A DNA stretch of 64,000 nt from DASUPK01 sp963797265 (GCA_963797265.1 CAWCOY010000003.1:1054001-1118000), one strand, 5' to 3'. Counted from the first letter of the stretch, positions 1 to 9,335 are shown. Numbers and translations: made by a program. Notes: a model not told the origin generated them from the sequence alone.

Positions 1-685
1 ACTGACCCATGTTCTCGGTGTTGATCCGGAAGTAGGCCTGCAGCGGCATCGCGACCGAGACACCGGCTGGTACGTACACGAAGGAGCCACCCGACCAGAC
101 GGCCGAGTTGAGGGCTGCGAGCTTGTTGTCATTGGGTGGGATGATCGTCGCCCAGTACTCGCGGACCAGGTCCTCGTGCTCGCGGAGCGCGGTGTCCATA
201 TCGGTGAAGATCACGCCCTGCTCCTCGAGCTTCTCGTTCACCTGGTGGTAGACGACCTCCGACTCATACTGGGCGCCGACGCCGGAGAGGAACTTGCGCT
301 CGGCCTCGGGGATTCCGAGCCGGTCGAAGGTGTTCTTGATGTCCTCGGGGACCTCGGACCAGTCGCGGCTGTTCTTTTCCGAGGCGCGGACGAAGTAGTG
401 GATGTCGTCCCAGTCGATCTGGTTCAGGTTGCCGCCCCACTGCGGCGTGGGACGCTCCATGAAGTGCTCGAAAGCCTTGATGCGGAAGTCCCGCATCCAC
501 TGCGGCTCGTCCTTGTACTCGGAGATCGACTCGACGACCTCGCGGGAGAGCCCCTTAGGCGCCTTGTAGGCATAGCCCGACTCCGGGTCGTGGAAGCCGA
601 ACTTCTCCTTGTAGTCGGCGTTGATGCCGGCGAGCTCGCGCTCCTCGGCGGGGCGCTCTGGTGTGGCGGTCTCGGGCGTGGCCAT
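1..685 (-). CDS. sufB: Fe-S cluster assembly protein SufB (N-terminal part, runs off left edge)
   Basis: Scaffold subunit of the cytoplasmic SufBCD complex that builds and transfers Fe-S clusters. Only the first 228 codons are in the window. The translation starts MATPETATPERPAEE and carries typical SufB segments: GFHDPESGYAYKAPKGLS, a WDDIHYFVRASE stretch, and VWSGGSFVYVPAGV just before the edge. The ATG at 685 directly follows the TAG of the Rieske gene (686-688), so the two are almost certainly co-transcribed. sufD probably lies further left. SufC, SufS and SufU are encoded separately about 8 kb to the right. Family identity is secure; the C-terminal half cannot be seen. Confidence 0.95.
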   Translation of the reverse strand, partial: MATPETATPERPAEERELAGINADYKEKFGFHDPESGYAYKAPKGLSREVVESISEYKDEPQWMRDFRIKAFEHFMERPTPQWGGNLNQIDWDDIHYFVRASEKNSRDWSEVPEDIKNTFDRLGIPEAERKFLSGVGAQYESEVVYHQVNEKLEEQGVIFTDMDTALREHEDLVREYWATIIPPNDNKLAALNSAVWSGGSFVYVPAGVSVAMPLQAYFRINTENMGQ

Positions 686-1018
686 CTAGGCAACCTCCAG
701 CTTGACTGTGTCGTCCTCGATCGTGACCGGGTAGGTGGTGACCGGTTGGTAGGCGGGGAGGGTCTTCGGGCGACCGGACGTGAGGTCGAACAGAGACCCG
801 TGGCGTGGGCACTCCACGGTACAGGCGTCAGCGTCGAACGGGCCCTCGGCGAGCGGCCCGTCGTCGTGCGAGCAGCGATCCTCGATCGCGTAGAGCGTGC
901 CGGCGCAGTTGAAGACGCCGATCTTGGCCCCGTCGGGGCCGTCGATGAGCTTCATCTCGCCGCTCGGCAACTCGCTCGCCGCGCAGACTTCGATCTGTTC
1001 CTTTGTGCCTTCGGTCAC
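686..1018 (-). CDS. Rieske-type [2Fe-2S] ferredoxin of the SUF locus
   Basis: Small soluble electron-transfer protein of 110 aa. It has the two Rieske motifs CSHDDGPLAEG (C-x-H) and CPRHGSLFD (C-x-x-H), which give 2 Cys and 2 His ligands for a [2Fe-2S] cluster. The spacing and length match the ferredoxin subunits of aromatic dioxygenases and the Rieske proteins often encoded inside actinobacterial suf operons. The start is GTG at 1018, with AGGA about 8 nt upstream. It abuts sufB, so a role in supplying electrons for Fe-S assembly or repair is plausible but inferred. A dioxygenase component is less likely because no oxygenase gene is adjacent. Confidence 0.9.
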   Translation of the reverse strand: MTEGTKEQIEVCAASELPSGEMKLIDGPDGAKIGVFNCAGTLYAIEDRCSHDDGPLAEGPFDADACTVECPRHGSLFDLTSGRPKTLPAYQPVTTYPVTIEDDTVKLEVA

Positions 1019-1070
1019 GTTATTCCTACTGCCGAAGTCGGATTTTAGCTGCTGAGGCGGGCGGGCCTGG

Positions 1071-1469
1071 CTAATCGAGACCGGCGGCCTTCAGCGCGGT
1101 GCCTCGGTCATAGAACTCCTGCACCCGGATGCACTTGTCCTCATCGTCGAAGCTGAAGACCTGGGCGATCTTGTCGGAGATCTGCAGGCCCGTGATCTCG
1201 CTGCGCCCCCAGCGGTGGGCGATCACCACGACGTGCTCCCCGGCGTCGATCACCTCCTCGGCCGCGAACCTTAGCTGGCCGACGGCGTTCCGCCATTTGG
1301 ACCAGAACTCCTGCACGCCCTCGTATCCCGTGTAGATGCCGGGAAAGGGATCGCGCTCGGGGGCAATCCACTCGACGTCGGGGGACATGTGCTCGAGGAC
1401 CCACTGCGGATCTTCGGCGTTCCAGGCCTCGAAGCCTTCCCTGACGAGGTTGACGCGATCGACTCCCAT
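1071..1469 (-). CDS. SnoaL-like / NTF2-fold protein, copy 1
   Basis: A 132-aa single-domain protein with the NTF2-like cone fold pattern of SnoaL-type proteins: N-terminal helix with EAWNAEDPQWVLEHMSPDVEW, a central GYEGVQEFWSKWRNAVGQ helix, then strands ending RVQEFYDRGTAL. The family includes polyketide cyclases, ketosteroid isomerases and many stress proteins of unknown function, so no reaction can be assigned. It is a close ungapped paralogue of the protein at 3908-4336. The two flank the GMC oxidoreductase gene on the same strand, which suggests one operon acting on one hydrophobic substrate. Ligand and catalysis are unknown. Confidence 0.85.
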   Translation of the reverse strand: MGVDRVNLVREGFEAWNAEDPQWVLEHMSPDVEWIAPERDPFPGIYTGYEGVQEFWSKWRNAVGQLRFAAEEVIDAGEHVVVIAHRWGRSEITGLQISDKIAQVFSFDDEDKCIRVQEFYDRGTALKAAGLD

Positions 1470-1515
1470 TCGACAGCCGGAAGCTATTTGATCAGGAGCC
1501 CGGCGAGAAGCGTGA

Positions 1516-3900
1516 TCACTCGATCCCGTCGGCCGCGTAGTCGGCCAGCGCCATCACGGTGAGCTGGGGGTTGACCGTTACGGACGATGGGAAGACGCTG
1601 GCGTCGCAGACGTAGACGTTCTCGATCCCATGGATCCCGAAGCGCTCGTCGACGACGCCCTTCCCCGGATCGCGGCTGATCGCGTTGCCGCCTTGCGGAT
1701 GCGACGTGTGCAGCCCGATGTCCGTGTTGTCATGGACGATCTCGTCGAGCTCGTCGACCTGATCGAGCGAGGTGTAGGAGCGCGAGCGGAAGGTCATCGG
1801 CAACACCCTGAGGGCTCCACCTGCGAAATGGATCTTGGCGGCCAGCTTGGTGCCCTTGATCATCAGCCCCAGGTCGGCCTCAGTCGGCTCGTAGGTGAGC
1901 TTCATGCCCTGGCCCCGCGTGGCTACGACGGTCCCGTTCCGCTGGGACCCGACCACGACCCCGATGCAGCTCAGGTGGGGGTAGCGGCGCATGTTCTCGT
2001 AGTGGGCGGAGAACCAGCCGGGCATCATCAGCGCCTGAGTCCCGACCGGGTTGAACCACGACTCGAGGATCAACTGGTCCTCGCCGGGCGGCCGGTAACC
2101 GTGGGTGATCTGAAGCCCGTCATATGAGTGGAGCTCCTGCTCGAAGTCCGCGGTGAGCGGCGCGCCGACGTTGAAGGAGAGCCCCCTTCCCGCCAGCTTG
2201 CCTCCGAGGCCGCTGCGTTGCAGCAGCAGGCTCGACGCGAGAGCTCCGCCCGACACGACCACCGTGTTCGCAGTGACCAGCAGACGGCGTCCATCCGAGA
2301 GCCGGCAGACCACGGCCGTCGCGCGGCGGCCCTTGGTCTCGATGTGCTCGGCCAGGCACTCGCTGAAGATCCGCACGCCCTCGCCGAACTCCCGCTGGGC
2401 CCGCGGGAGGATGTTGTCCAGCGCCGAGAGCTTCTTGCCGTAGGCACAGCCGATGTTGCAGTAGCCGGAGCCGAGGCAGTCCTTGATGTTCGCGTCGACG
2501 ACCCCTCCGTTTCCGTCGAGTCCGAGTGCCTCGATGCCCTCTGCCATCTTGGTCCCGCCCGCCTGCAGGCGCTTGCTGTTGTCGGCCTGGCTGTAGACCG
2601 GCAGCCACTCTCGGAGCCGGGCAAAGGACTTCGCGAGGCCCTTTGGATCGATTCCCGCGTCCAACCCGTCCGGATCGTTCCAGCGCTGGAGCGTACGGCC
2701 GGGGAGGTCGTAACAGACGGCGTTGTTGACGACCGTGCTCCCGCCGACGCACTTGCCCTGGAGCACCTGGAAGCGGGCATCCACGGACATCTGCATGCCG
2801 CCGTCGGCGAAGAGCCGCGAGAACTGGACGCGCTCGTCCTCCGTGAAGTCCCTGGGATCGACGTGCTTGCCGCCCTCCAGCAGGACCACCTCGCGCCCCC
2901 GCTCCGCCAGCCGGTAGGCGAGCACCGAGCCGGCCGCCCCACTGCCGACGATGGCGACGTCGGCGGTGATCTCCTCGGCGTCGACCTCGTTCGGCTCGTT
3001 GACGTCGAGTACCGGCCGCAGGGGCGGGAGCTTCTTGATCTGCTTCGCGTAGCGCTTGCGCTTCGAGAACGGGACGTATCCCGTGGAGGAGGCCGTGCGA
3101 GGGTCGGCGTAGTAGCCGATGATCGCGAGCTGCTGGGCCGCGACGAGCATCGACTGCACGGCCTTCCGGATTCCGGCGGGCAGGCGGCGCTCGACGACGT
3201 CATTGATGAAGCAGCGCTCGATGAAGGCGAGGCGGCGCTCTGGCGCCATCAGGGCGAAGGGCGGCCGCAGTCGGATCATCGGATAGACCGTCAGTGCCGA
3301 GAGGGCCAGCTTGGACTTCCACTTCTCGTGGGCGGTGAACGAGTTGAGGTAGTCATCGATCCCGGCCGCCACCTGCTCGGGAGTCAGCTTCTCGTCCGGG
3401 CCGATTACGAGGACATCGGCCATCGCCATCGCGGTGGCGTGCTGGTGCGGCCAGAGGTATTTGAGGGCGTATCGGCCCGTGGCCGCCTTGTGGAGAAAGA
3501 CCGCGAGCGGGATTGCGACGAGGAAGGTCGCGGCGGCGGCCCAGATCAGCAGCTGGAGCGTGGGGCTGAGGTCCGTTCCGAATGGCTGGCCAAAGGTGCC
3601 CGCGACGCTGTCGTGATTGCCGAAGGCGAGCATCCCCAGCAGCGCCACGACTATCAGCACGTGCCCGATGACAACCAGCCAGGCCGCCCAGCCGTTCTGC
3701 CTGACGTCGCCCGCGGCGAGGAAGCAGAGGATGAAGAAGAGGCCGTCCTTGGCGAACGAGTTGGCGACGAATGGGAACTCCGCCGAGCCGAACAGGCCGA
3801 GGGTGGGGTAGAGGAGGGCCTGGGCCAGGAAGGCGACGGTGAGGATCCGGAGGACCAGCTCGAGCCGCCGCTCAGGGGCTGTCAGCTCGGGCGCCTGCAA
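1516..3900 (-). CDS. Membrane-anchored GMC-family FAD oxidoreductase
   Basis: About 794 aa in three parts. Residues 15-135 hold four hydrophobic segments; residues about 160-270 are helical and look like a gluconate-2-dehydrogenase subunit-3-type or linker region; from about 313 comes a GMC oxidoreductase with the FAD Rossmann motif DVAIVGSGAAGS. A Cys-rich CLGSGYCNIGCAYGKK segment and the C-terminal HPQGGNA and SVTVNPQLTVMA motifs, with the family's active-site His/Asn, are present. It should oxidise an alcohol or sterol-like substrate at the membrane. The start is uncertain: TTG at 3900 lies 7 nt after the stop of the upstream gene, while ATG at 3972 overlaps that gene by 65 bp; the frame stays open to 4107. 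Confidence 0.85.
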   Translation of the reverse strand: MQAPELTAPERRLELVLRILTVAFLAQALLYPTLGLFGSAEFPFVANSFAKDGLFFILCFLAAGDVRQNGWAAWLVVIGHVLIVVALLGMLAFGNHDSVAGTFGQPFGTDLSPTLQLLIWAAAATFLVAIPLAVFLHKAATGRYALKYLWPHQHATAMAMADVLVIGPDEKLTPEQVAAGIDDYLNSFTAHEKWKSKLALSALTVYPMIRLRPPFALMAPERRLAFIERCFINDVVERRLPAGIRKAVQSMLVAAQQLAIIGYYADPRTASSTGYVPFSKRKRYAKQIKKLPPLRPVLDVNEPNEVDAEEITADVAIVGSGAAGSVLAYRLAERGREVVLLEGGKHVDPRDFTEDERVQFSRLFADGGMQMSVDARFQVLQGKCVGGSTVVNNAVCYDLPGRTLQRWNDPDGLDAGIDPKGLAKSFARLREWLPVYSQADNSKRLQAGGTKMAEGIEALGLDGNGGVVDANIKDCLGSGYCNIGCAYGKKLSALDNILPRAQREFGEGVRIFSECLAEHIETKGRRATAVVCRLSDGRRLLVTANTVVVSGGALASSLLLQRSGLGGKLAGRGLSFNVGAPLTADFEQELHSYDGLQITHGYRPPGEDQLILESWFNPVGTQALMMPGWFSAHYENMRRYPHLSCIGVVVGSQRNGTVVATRGQGMKLTYEPTEADLGLMIKGTKLAAKIHFAGGALRVLPMTFRSRSYTSLDQVDELDEIVHDNTDIGLHTSHPQGGNAISRDPGKGVVDERFGIHGIENVYVCDASVFPSSVTVNPQLTVMALADYAADGIE

Positions 3901-3907
3901 ATCCTCG

Positions 3908-4336
3908 CTACCCGGCCTCGGGCCGATCGACAGCCTCGGCGCGGTCTTTCCGAACCGAGCCGAGCGCAGCATCGCGGTCGTAGTACTCGTGGACGCGGGT
4001 GCACTGATCCCCCTCGAAGTGAAAGACCTGAATGACGCGGTCGGAGATCTCGAGCCCGCTGTGCTCGCCGCGCCCCTGTCGTCGTGCGACCACGACGACG
4101 TTGTCACCGGCGTCGATCATCTCCTCGACCAGGAAGTTGAGCTGCCCGACGGCGGCGCGCCACTGTGCCCAGTACTCCTCAACGCCCTTGTATCCCCGGT
4201 AGGTCCCGGGGTCCGGGTCGTCGGAGGGCGTGATCCACTCGATGTCCTCGCTCATGTGGTCGAGCACCCAGCCGCGGTCCCCCGCGTTCCAGGCTTCGTA
4301 ACCCTTCTCCACCAGCTGTACGAGCTCCTTGGACAT
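3908..4336 (-). CDS. SnoaL-like / NTF2-fold protein, copy 2
   Basis: A 142-aa NTF2-fold protein, clearly paralogous to the one at 1071-1469: it shares EAWNAGD, WVLDHMS, a GYKGVEEYWAQWR helix and YYDRDAALG with almost no gaps. The start at 4336 is preferred over the open frame to 4396 because AGGGGA lies 3-8 nt upstream and the extra N-terminus matches nothing in copy 1. It is the first gene of the apparent unit SnoaL - GMC oxidoreductase - SnoaL. A role as isomerase, cyclase or small-molecule carrier for the oxidoreductase is inference; the family is too broad for more. Confidence 0.83.
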   Translation of the reverse strand: MSKELVQLVEKGYEAWNAGDRGWVLDHMSEDIEWITPSDDPDPGTYRGYKGVEEYWAQWRAAVGQLNFLVEEMIDAGDNVVVVARRQGRGEHSGLEISDRVIQVFHFEGDQCTRVHEYYDRDAALGSVRKDRAEAVDRPEAG

Positions 4337-4461
4337 GGTCCCCTGCGGCCAGTATCCCCCCTTGAGGGTGACTACGCTAGGGCCGCTGTCCACCATGTGA
4401 CGCCGTTAGTCTTCCTGCCGCCGCGCTTGGGGGATCTCGAAGCCCTTTGCCGCGCCACCCC

Positions 4462-6162
4462 ATGACGACCACGGCCACGGAACCGAGATCGGTGTCGGCC
4501 CGCGCGCGCTCGTGGGCGCCGGATCGGATCGGGGATACCCAGGTCGAAATCGCCTTGGTCGCAGCGATGGTCGGGGCCATCTTGCTGAACGTGTGGCTGG
4601 GGCGCGACACGACCTTCTCCGTCGATGAGGCGTCCTTCTTCAGCACGACGCCCCATCTCGACGTGCAGGGGGCTCTCGAGCCCTACAACGGTCACCTGAT
4701 CCTCGTCCCCCGCTTGGCCTATGACGCGCTGCTGCACCTGTCCGGGCCGGACTATCTCTACTTCCGGCTCCTCGCGATCGTCGCCGTCCTGCTGACAGCA
4801 GCGCTCTTCTTCGCCTTCGCCCGACGGCGGGTCGGAGCTCTCGCTGCCCTGGCCCTGACCCTCCCGCTGCTCTTCTTCGGCACCGACTACCAGCACGTGA
4901 TCACGGGCAACGGGTTCACGATCTTGTTCACGCAGGCTGCCGGGATCGGCGCCCTCCTCGCCCTGGATCGTGAGGATCCGGAAGGGTGATGCCCTCGCCT
5001 GTGTGCTGCTGTTAGTCGCGGTCGCCACCTATTCCGAAGGGCTTCCATTCGTGGTCGGCGCGGCGGTATTGATCCTGCTCGGGCCCGACCGGCGGCGTCG
5101 GGCCTGGGTGTTTCTCATCCCGGCGGTGCTCTATGCGGCCTGGCTTCTCTGGGCACACAATCGGTCCGGCGGAGCGGAGGACAGCGTCACGCTCAGCAAT
5201 CTTCTGCTCTTTCCCAACTGGGCGTTCAACTCCCTCGCTTCGAGCGCAGCATCGCTTCTTGGCCTCAACTACTCGGCTCTCGGTACCGGCTGGGGGCCGG
5301 TCGTGGCCGTCCTGTGCGCTCGCTGCGCTCGGACTTGAGGCTGTGGCAAGGAAGCATCACCCGTTTCCTCTGGGCGACGCTGGCCCTGTCGGGGGCGCTC
5401 TGGCTTATCGGAGCAGCAGCGACGTCCCCGCCGATTCGCGTACCCGACTCGTCTCCGCTACCTCTATCCGAGCTCAATTGCAATCCTCCTCGTCGCCGTT
5501 GAGGCGGCGCGCGGAGTGCGTCTCCAGCGCCGCGGCATGATGATCCTCTATGTCATCGCCGCCATCAGCCTGGCGACGAACATCGCCCTGCTCCGCGATG
5601 GCTCGAACGCCCTGCGGATAGCAGGCCGATGTAGCTCGAGCAGATCTCACCGCAATCGAACTGGACCGCGGACGACTGGGTCCAAATCTGCCGGCCATCG
5701 CCTTCGGCGTGGGTGGCGTGCTTCGGCAGCACCGGGGAGGGGAACGTGGCCACTGGCTACCTCGCTGCGGTGCGTGAGTTTGGCTCACCGGCGTTCTCGC
5801 TGCCGGAGCTCCGCGCACAAGGAGAGTCCACCCGGGAAGAAGCCGACGCGGCCCTTGCCGACGCCAACGGCATCTCCCTGCGGCCCACAGGCCCCCCCGC
5901 GGGGCCTTGTCTCTCAATCGGAAAACAGATTGGCCAGGGTTGCAGCTTCCAGATTCCGAGGGCGGCGCCGTGCTCCGGTCGAGCGGAATCGACGCTCCCC
6001 TGTTGCTCCGCCGATTCGGGAGATGCCTTCACCGTCCAGGCCGGCGAGCTGACGTCGGGCAAATGGATGTCGATCTCGTTGCCACAGGATTCGGCGCCGG
6101 ATCCGTGGTATGCATTCACCACGGCCACGCCGCTCGACGTCTGCGCTCGTCCGCACGGGTGA
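4462..6162 (+). pseudogene. Decayed tandem copy of GT-C-like membrane protein
   Basis: A once-complete copy of the intact gene at 6271-7872, now split over at least four reading segments. 4462-4989 encodes the N-terminus (WLGRDTTFSVDEASFF, LEPYNGHLILVPRLAYDALL). About 4975-5335 continues in another frame (ATYSEGLPFVVGAAVLILLG, SLLGLNYSALG). 5340-5500 continues with FLWATLALSGALWLIGAAA, then 5530-5610 with MILYVIAAISLATNIALLRDG. 5750-6162 carries the soluble C-terminus, ending DSAPDPWYAFTTATPLDVC. All segments align in order with the intact neighbour. Several frameshifts are needed, so it cannot make a full protein. This is a tandem duplication with one copy lost, unless the indels are sequencing errors. 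Confidence 0.8.
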
Positions 6163-6270
6163 TGGAGACCCACGGCGAGCAGATGACAAGCGCCGCAACG
6201 CCAGGCACAGTTCGCCCCCTGGGAGCGGCGATCCTGGACTCCGGCTGGGATCCGGGAGAGAGATGTCTGG

Positions 6271-7872
6271 ATGGCGCTAGCGGTCGCGATGGCTGCATCC
6301 GCGGCCCTGGCCCTGTGGCTTGGCCGGAGCACCTTCTTCTCGTCGGATGAGATCCGTCTCTTTGACAGCAGCCCGAATCTCGACCTAGAGACGGCTTTCC
6401 GCCCGTTCAACGGGCATCTATACGTCACCTCGCGGCTCGCCTATGCAGCGATCCTGAATGTGTTCGGGGCGGGCTATCTCCCGTTCCGCCTCCTCACTAT
6501 CTCGACACTTTTGGTCACGGTGGGGATCTTCTTCGTGTTCGCCAAGCGGCGCATCGGATCCGTCGCCGCTTTCGCTCCGACGCTGGTGCTGCTCTTCTAC
6601 GGACCGGACTTCCGTCACGTGCTGACGGGCAATGGATTCACCGTGCTGCTTTCGGTGGCCGCCGGACTCGGCGCACTGCTCGCGCTCGACCGCGGGGACT
6701 TGAGGGGTGATGTTTGCGCCTGTCTCCTGCTCTGGCTCGGCCTCGCAACGTATTCCGTTGCGGTCCCGTTCCTGGCCGGCGCGGCCGTGTTGATCCTGAC
6801 CGGGAGCGACCGCTGGCACCGAGCGTGGGTTTTCCTCCTTCCCGCTGCCCTCTACACGGCATGGCTCCTCTGGTCCCGAGGCCAGGCTGACAGCACTGGC
6901 GACTACACCCATCTGTCGAATCTTTTGCTGGCGCCAAGTTGGGCACTCAATTCACTGGCCATCGTCGGGGCGTCACTGCTCGGGCTCAACTATCCCTCAC
7001 TCGGCCATAGCTGGGGTCCCGTGATTGCGGTGACCGCAATCGCGTGCCTCGGTTGGAGATTGTGGCGAGGGCACATTCCGAGGCGGCTGTGGGCGGCAAT
7101 GTCTGTGCCGGCAACCTTGTGGCTCCTGGGGGCTGCGGCTGCGCTCTCGTCACCGAGTCGCGTGCCCCAGAAACCCGATTACCTGTTCCCGGGCGCGATC
7201 GCCGTGCTGCTCGTCGCTGTTGAGGCGGCGCGGGGGGTGCGACTCCAACGTTGGGGGATGACCATCTTGTACGTCGCGGCGGCCATGGGCGTGGCCACTA
7301 ACATCGCCCTCCTCAGGGACGACTCGCGCCTACTTCGCGCCGTGGCCGCGGAGAGCCGAAGTGCGCTGACCGCCGCCGAGATCGTTGGTCGGCAACGTTC
7401 CGCCGAATTGTCCGCAAGTTTGGCTGTCATCACAGGTCGGTCTGGCATCACAGGACAGCTGAATGAGGGGAGTTACTTCGATGCTGTGCAGCAATTCGGA
7501 TCACCTGCGTTTTCCCTGGACTCCCTGCGCGCTCAGAACGAGGTCACCCGAGATCGGGTCGACGGAATCCTTGCGATGATCCTCGGAGTCCACCTCCAGC
7601 TCGGCTCCGCGCCTAGCACTCCCTGTACGCCGCTTGAGAGGAGGCCCGGACGGGCAGTGAGCTTCGAAGTGCCCCCCGGCGGCGCGGTCCTGAGGTCAGA
7701 GGCACCCGGCCCGGTGACACTACGCCGCTTTGGCAGCGGTTTCACGGTACCAGCCGGGCAGCTGGTCCCGGGCAGGTGGATGGCGCTGCCGGTGCCACGC
7801 GACTCGGCGCCGGATCCCTGGTATGCCTCAACGTCGGCGACGCCGTTGCAGATCTGCCGTCCGCCGCTATGA
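6271..7872 (+). CDS. GT-C-like polytopic membrane glycosyltransferase (putative)
   Basis: A 533-aa membrane protein with about nine to ten hydrophobic segments in the first 360 residues and a soluble C-terminal domain rich in Pro and Ser. After the first segment come SSDE and the FRPFNGHLYVTSRLAY stretch, the layout of GT-C glycosyltransferases, where an acidic pair in the first outer loop is catalytic and the donor is a polyprenyl-phosphate sugar. Assignment to GT-C is by this layout only. ATG 6271 has GGGAGAG upstream; the frame is closed by TGA at 6184, so no longer start exists, although the decayed copy has a longer N-terminus. It converges with, and overlaps by 6 bp, the polyprenyl-phosphate-type GT2 gene, a possible donor-making partner. 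Confidence 0.7.
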   Translation: MALAVAMAASAALALWLGRSTFFSSDEIRLFDSSPNLDLETAFRPFNGHLYVTSRLAYAAILNVFGAGYLPFRLLTISTLLVTVGIFFVFAKRRIGSVAAFAPTLVLLFYGPDFRHVLTGNGFTVLLSVAAGLGALLALDRGDLRGDVCACLLLWLGLATYSVAVPFLAGAAVLILTGSDRWHRAWVFLLPAALYTAWLLWSRGQADSTGDYTHLSNLLLAPSWALNSLAIVGASLLGLNYPSLGHSWGPVIAVTAIACLGWRLWRGHIPRRLWAAMSVPATLWLLGAAAALSSPSRVPQKPDYLFPGAIAVLLVAVEAARGVRLQRWGMTILYVAAAMGVATNIALLRDDSRLLRAVAAESRSALTAAEIVGRQRSAELSASLAVITGRSGITGQLNEGSYFDAVQQFGSPAFSLDSLRAQNEVTRDRVDGILAMILGVHLQLGSAPSTPCTPLERRPGRAVSFEVPPGGAVLRSEAPGPVTLRRFGSGFTVPAGQLVPGRWMALPVPRDSAPDPWYASTSATPLQICRPPL

Positions 7873-8907
7873 ACGGCCGGGCGATGAGCTGGTCGCTTGG
7901 CCGTCCGCTGGGACGACGATGTCGGTGTCGGCGTCTGCCCCGGCCTCAACCACGCTCCGGATGTCGTACCGATCGGTTCGCGGGCGAGTGCGCTCCTGCG
8001 CACTCGCCGCAATCAGCTGGCCCAGCAGACCCAGGGTGAAGAACTGAGCCCCGACCAGGATGCAGAGCACGCCGAGCAGCAGCAGAGGCCGCTCCCCGAT
8101 CGCAGCTCCCCCGATCTTGAGAACCGCCAGGTAGGCGCAGATCACGGTTCCGATCGCACCCAGAAACAGCCCGATGCCCCCGAAAAGATGCAGTGGCCGA
8201 AGGCTGTAGCGTCCGATGAAGACGACGGTGAGCAGGTCGAGTAGGCCCCGCGGGTACCGCGCCACGCCGAATTTCGAGGTCCCGTGCAGGCGTGGGCGGT
8301 GCTCGACAGGAAGCTCCGCCACGCGCCAACCGCGCTGGGCGGCCAGCACCGGGACATACCGGTGCAGCTCACCGTAGATCTCGAGCGATCGGACGCACTC
8401 TCCGCGGTATGCCTTCAGCCCACAGTTGAAGTCGTGCAGACGCACACCTGAGATGCGCGAAGTGACCCAGTTGAACACGCGCGAGGACCACCGTTTCATG
8501 GCGGGGTCGCGCCGCCGCCGCTTCCAGCCAGAGACCAGGTCATAGCCTTCGTCGAGTTTCGCGATCAGGGCGGGGATCTCGGCCGGATCGTCCTGTCCGT
8601 CGGCATCCAGCGTGACCACAATGTCTCCGGAACTGTGCTCGAGGCCGGCCGTCAGGGCGGCTGACTTTCCGAAGTTCCGCCGCAACCTGACCGTCCGCAC
8701 GCCATCATGCTCCCGCGCGTGCTTCTCGAGGAGCTCGCCGGTGCCGTCCGTCGAGCCGTCGTCCACGACGACGATCTCCCAGTCGAGCCCCAGTTGGGCG
8801 CAGACCTCTTCGGCCTCCTCGAGCAGGCCCGGCAGCGCCCCGAATTCGTTATAGGCGGGGATTACCAGCGATAGCTGGGGATCAGGCCGAGCAAGCTCGG
8901 GGCTCAT
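7867..8907 (-). CDS. GT2 glycosyltransferase, DPM1/GtrB-like, with membrane tail
   Basis: 346 aa. A GT-A domain spans residues 1-230: LSLVIPAYNEFGALPGLLEE at the N-terminus, then VVVDDGSTDGTGELL, LDADGQDDPAEIP as the DxD-type metal site, and HGTSKFG near the domain end. Two transmembrane segments follow (LFGGIGLFLGAIGTVICAYL and LLLLGVLCILVGAQFFTLGL). This architecture makes polyprenyl-phosphate-linked sugars at the inner membrane face for later transfer by GT-C enzymes. The start ATG overlaps the sufU stop as ATGA, so it is translationally coupled to the SUF operon, an odd pairing. Product sugar is unknown. Confidence 0.88.
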   Translation of the reverse strand: MSPELARPDPQLSLVIPAYNEFGALPGLLEEAEEVCAQLGLDWEIVVVDDGSTDGTGELLEKHAREHDGVRTVRLRRNFGKSAALTAGLEHSSGDIVVTLDADGQDDPAEIPALIAKLDEGYDLVSGWKRRRRDPAMKRWSSRVFNWVTSRISGVRLHDFNCGLKAYRGECVRSLEIYGELHRYVPVLAAQRGWRVAELPVEHRPRLHGTSKFGVARYPRGLLDLLTVVFIGRYSLRPLHLFGGIGLFLGAIGTVICAYLAVLKIGGAAIGERPLLLLGVLCILVGAQFFTLGLLGQLIAASAQERTRPRTDRYDIRSVVEAGADADTDIVVPADGQATSSSPGRS

Positions 8908-9332
8908 CAGAGAGAGGCGGCCTCGGCGGGGTCGCCGTGCTCGCCCTCGTCCTCCCAGTCGGCGGGCTGGCCGAGGCTGGCGCCCTTGACCACCTTGAGG
9001 CCGAGCATCGCGCACTTCATACGCGTCGCGGAGATGTCGATGCCGAGCAGGTCGAGGACGAAATCCTTGGGCAGCGCCAGGATCTCCTCACGCGTCATCC
9101 CCTCGAGCTCGTCGGTGAGCAGCGATGTCGCGGCGGTGGAGATCGCGCAGCCCTGGCCCTCGAAGCCGACCTCGCTGACCCGGCCGTCCTCACCGAGCCT
9201 CAGGAAGACGTGCTGCTCGTCGCCGCAGAAGGGATTGGAGTCCTCGAATTCGAGGTCGAATTCGTCGAGCCGCCCGAAGTGATGCGGGCGCTTGTAGTGC
9301 TCGAGGATCTGGTCGCGGTAGAGCTCGTCCAT
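8907..9332 (-). CDS. sufU: Fe-S assembly scaffold / sulfur transfer protein SufU
   Basis: 141 aa. SufU takes persulfide sulfur from SufS; in Gram-positive bacteria it is a zinc-dependent sulfurtransferase of IscU fold. The three conserved Cys sites are NPFCGDE, GQGCAIS and RMKCAML, with the Asp of the first site also kept, matching SufU. The N-terminus MDELYRDQILEHYKRPHHFG is typical. It lies 3 nt after sufS and overlaps the following GT2 start. The acidic C-terminal tail (WEDEGEHGDPAEAASL) is longer than usual and probably disordered. Confidence 0.95.
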   Translation of the reverse strand: MDELYRDQILEHYKRPHHFGRLDEFDLEFEDSNPFCGDEQHVFLRLGEDGRVSEVGFEGQGCAISTAATSLLTDELEGMTREEILALPKDFVLDLLGIDISATRMKCAMLGLKVVKGASLGQPADWEDEGEHGDPAEAASL

Positions 9333-9335
9333 TGT

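Noticed and set aside
2128..4035. 635-codon open frame on the plus strand opposite the GMC oxidoreductase
   Set aside because: Antisense shadow of high-GC coding; composition is Arg/Glu/Val/Leu-rich without motifs, and the minus strand has a clear FAD enzyme.
5315..5338. GCGCTCGCTGCGCTCGG in the decayed GT-C copy as an inserted palindromic element
   Set aside because: Alignment with the intact copy shows nearly equal length, so only 1-2-base indels are needed, not an insertion.
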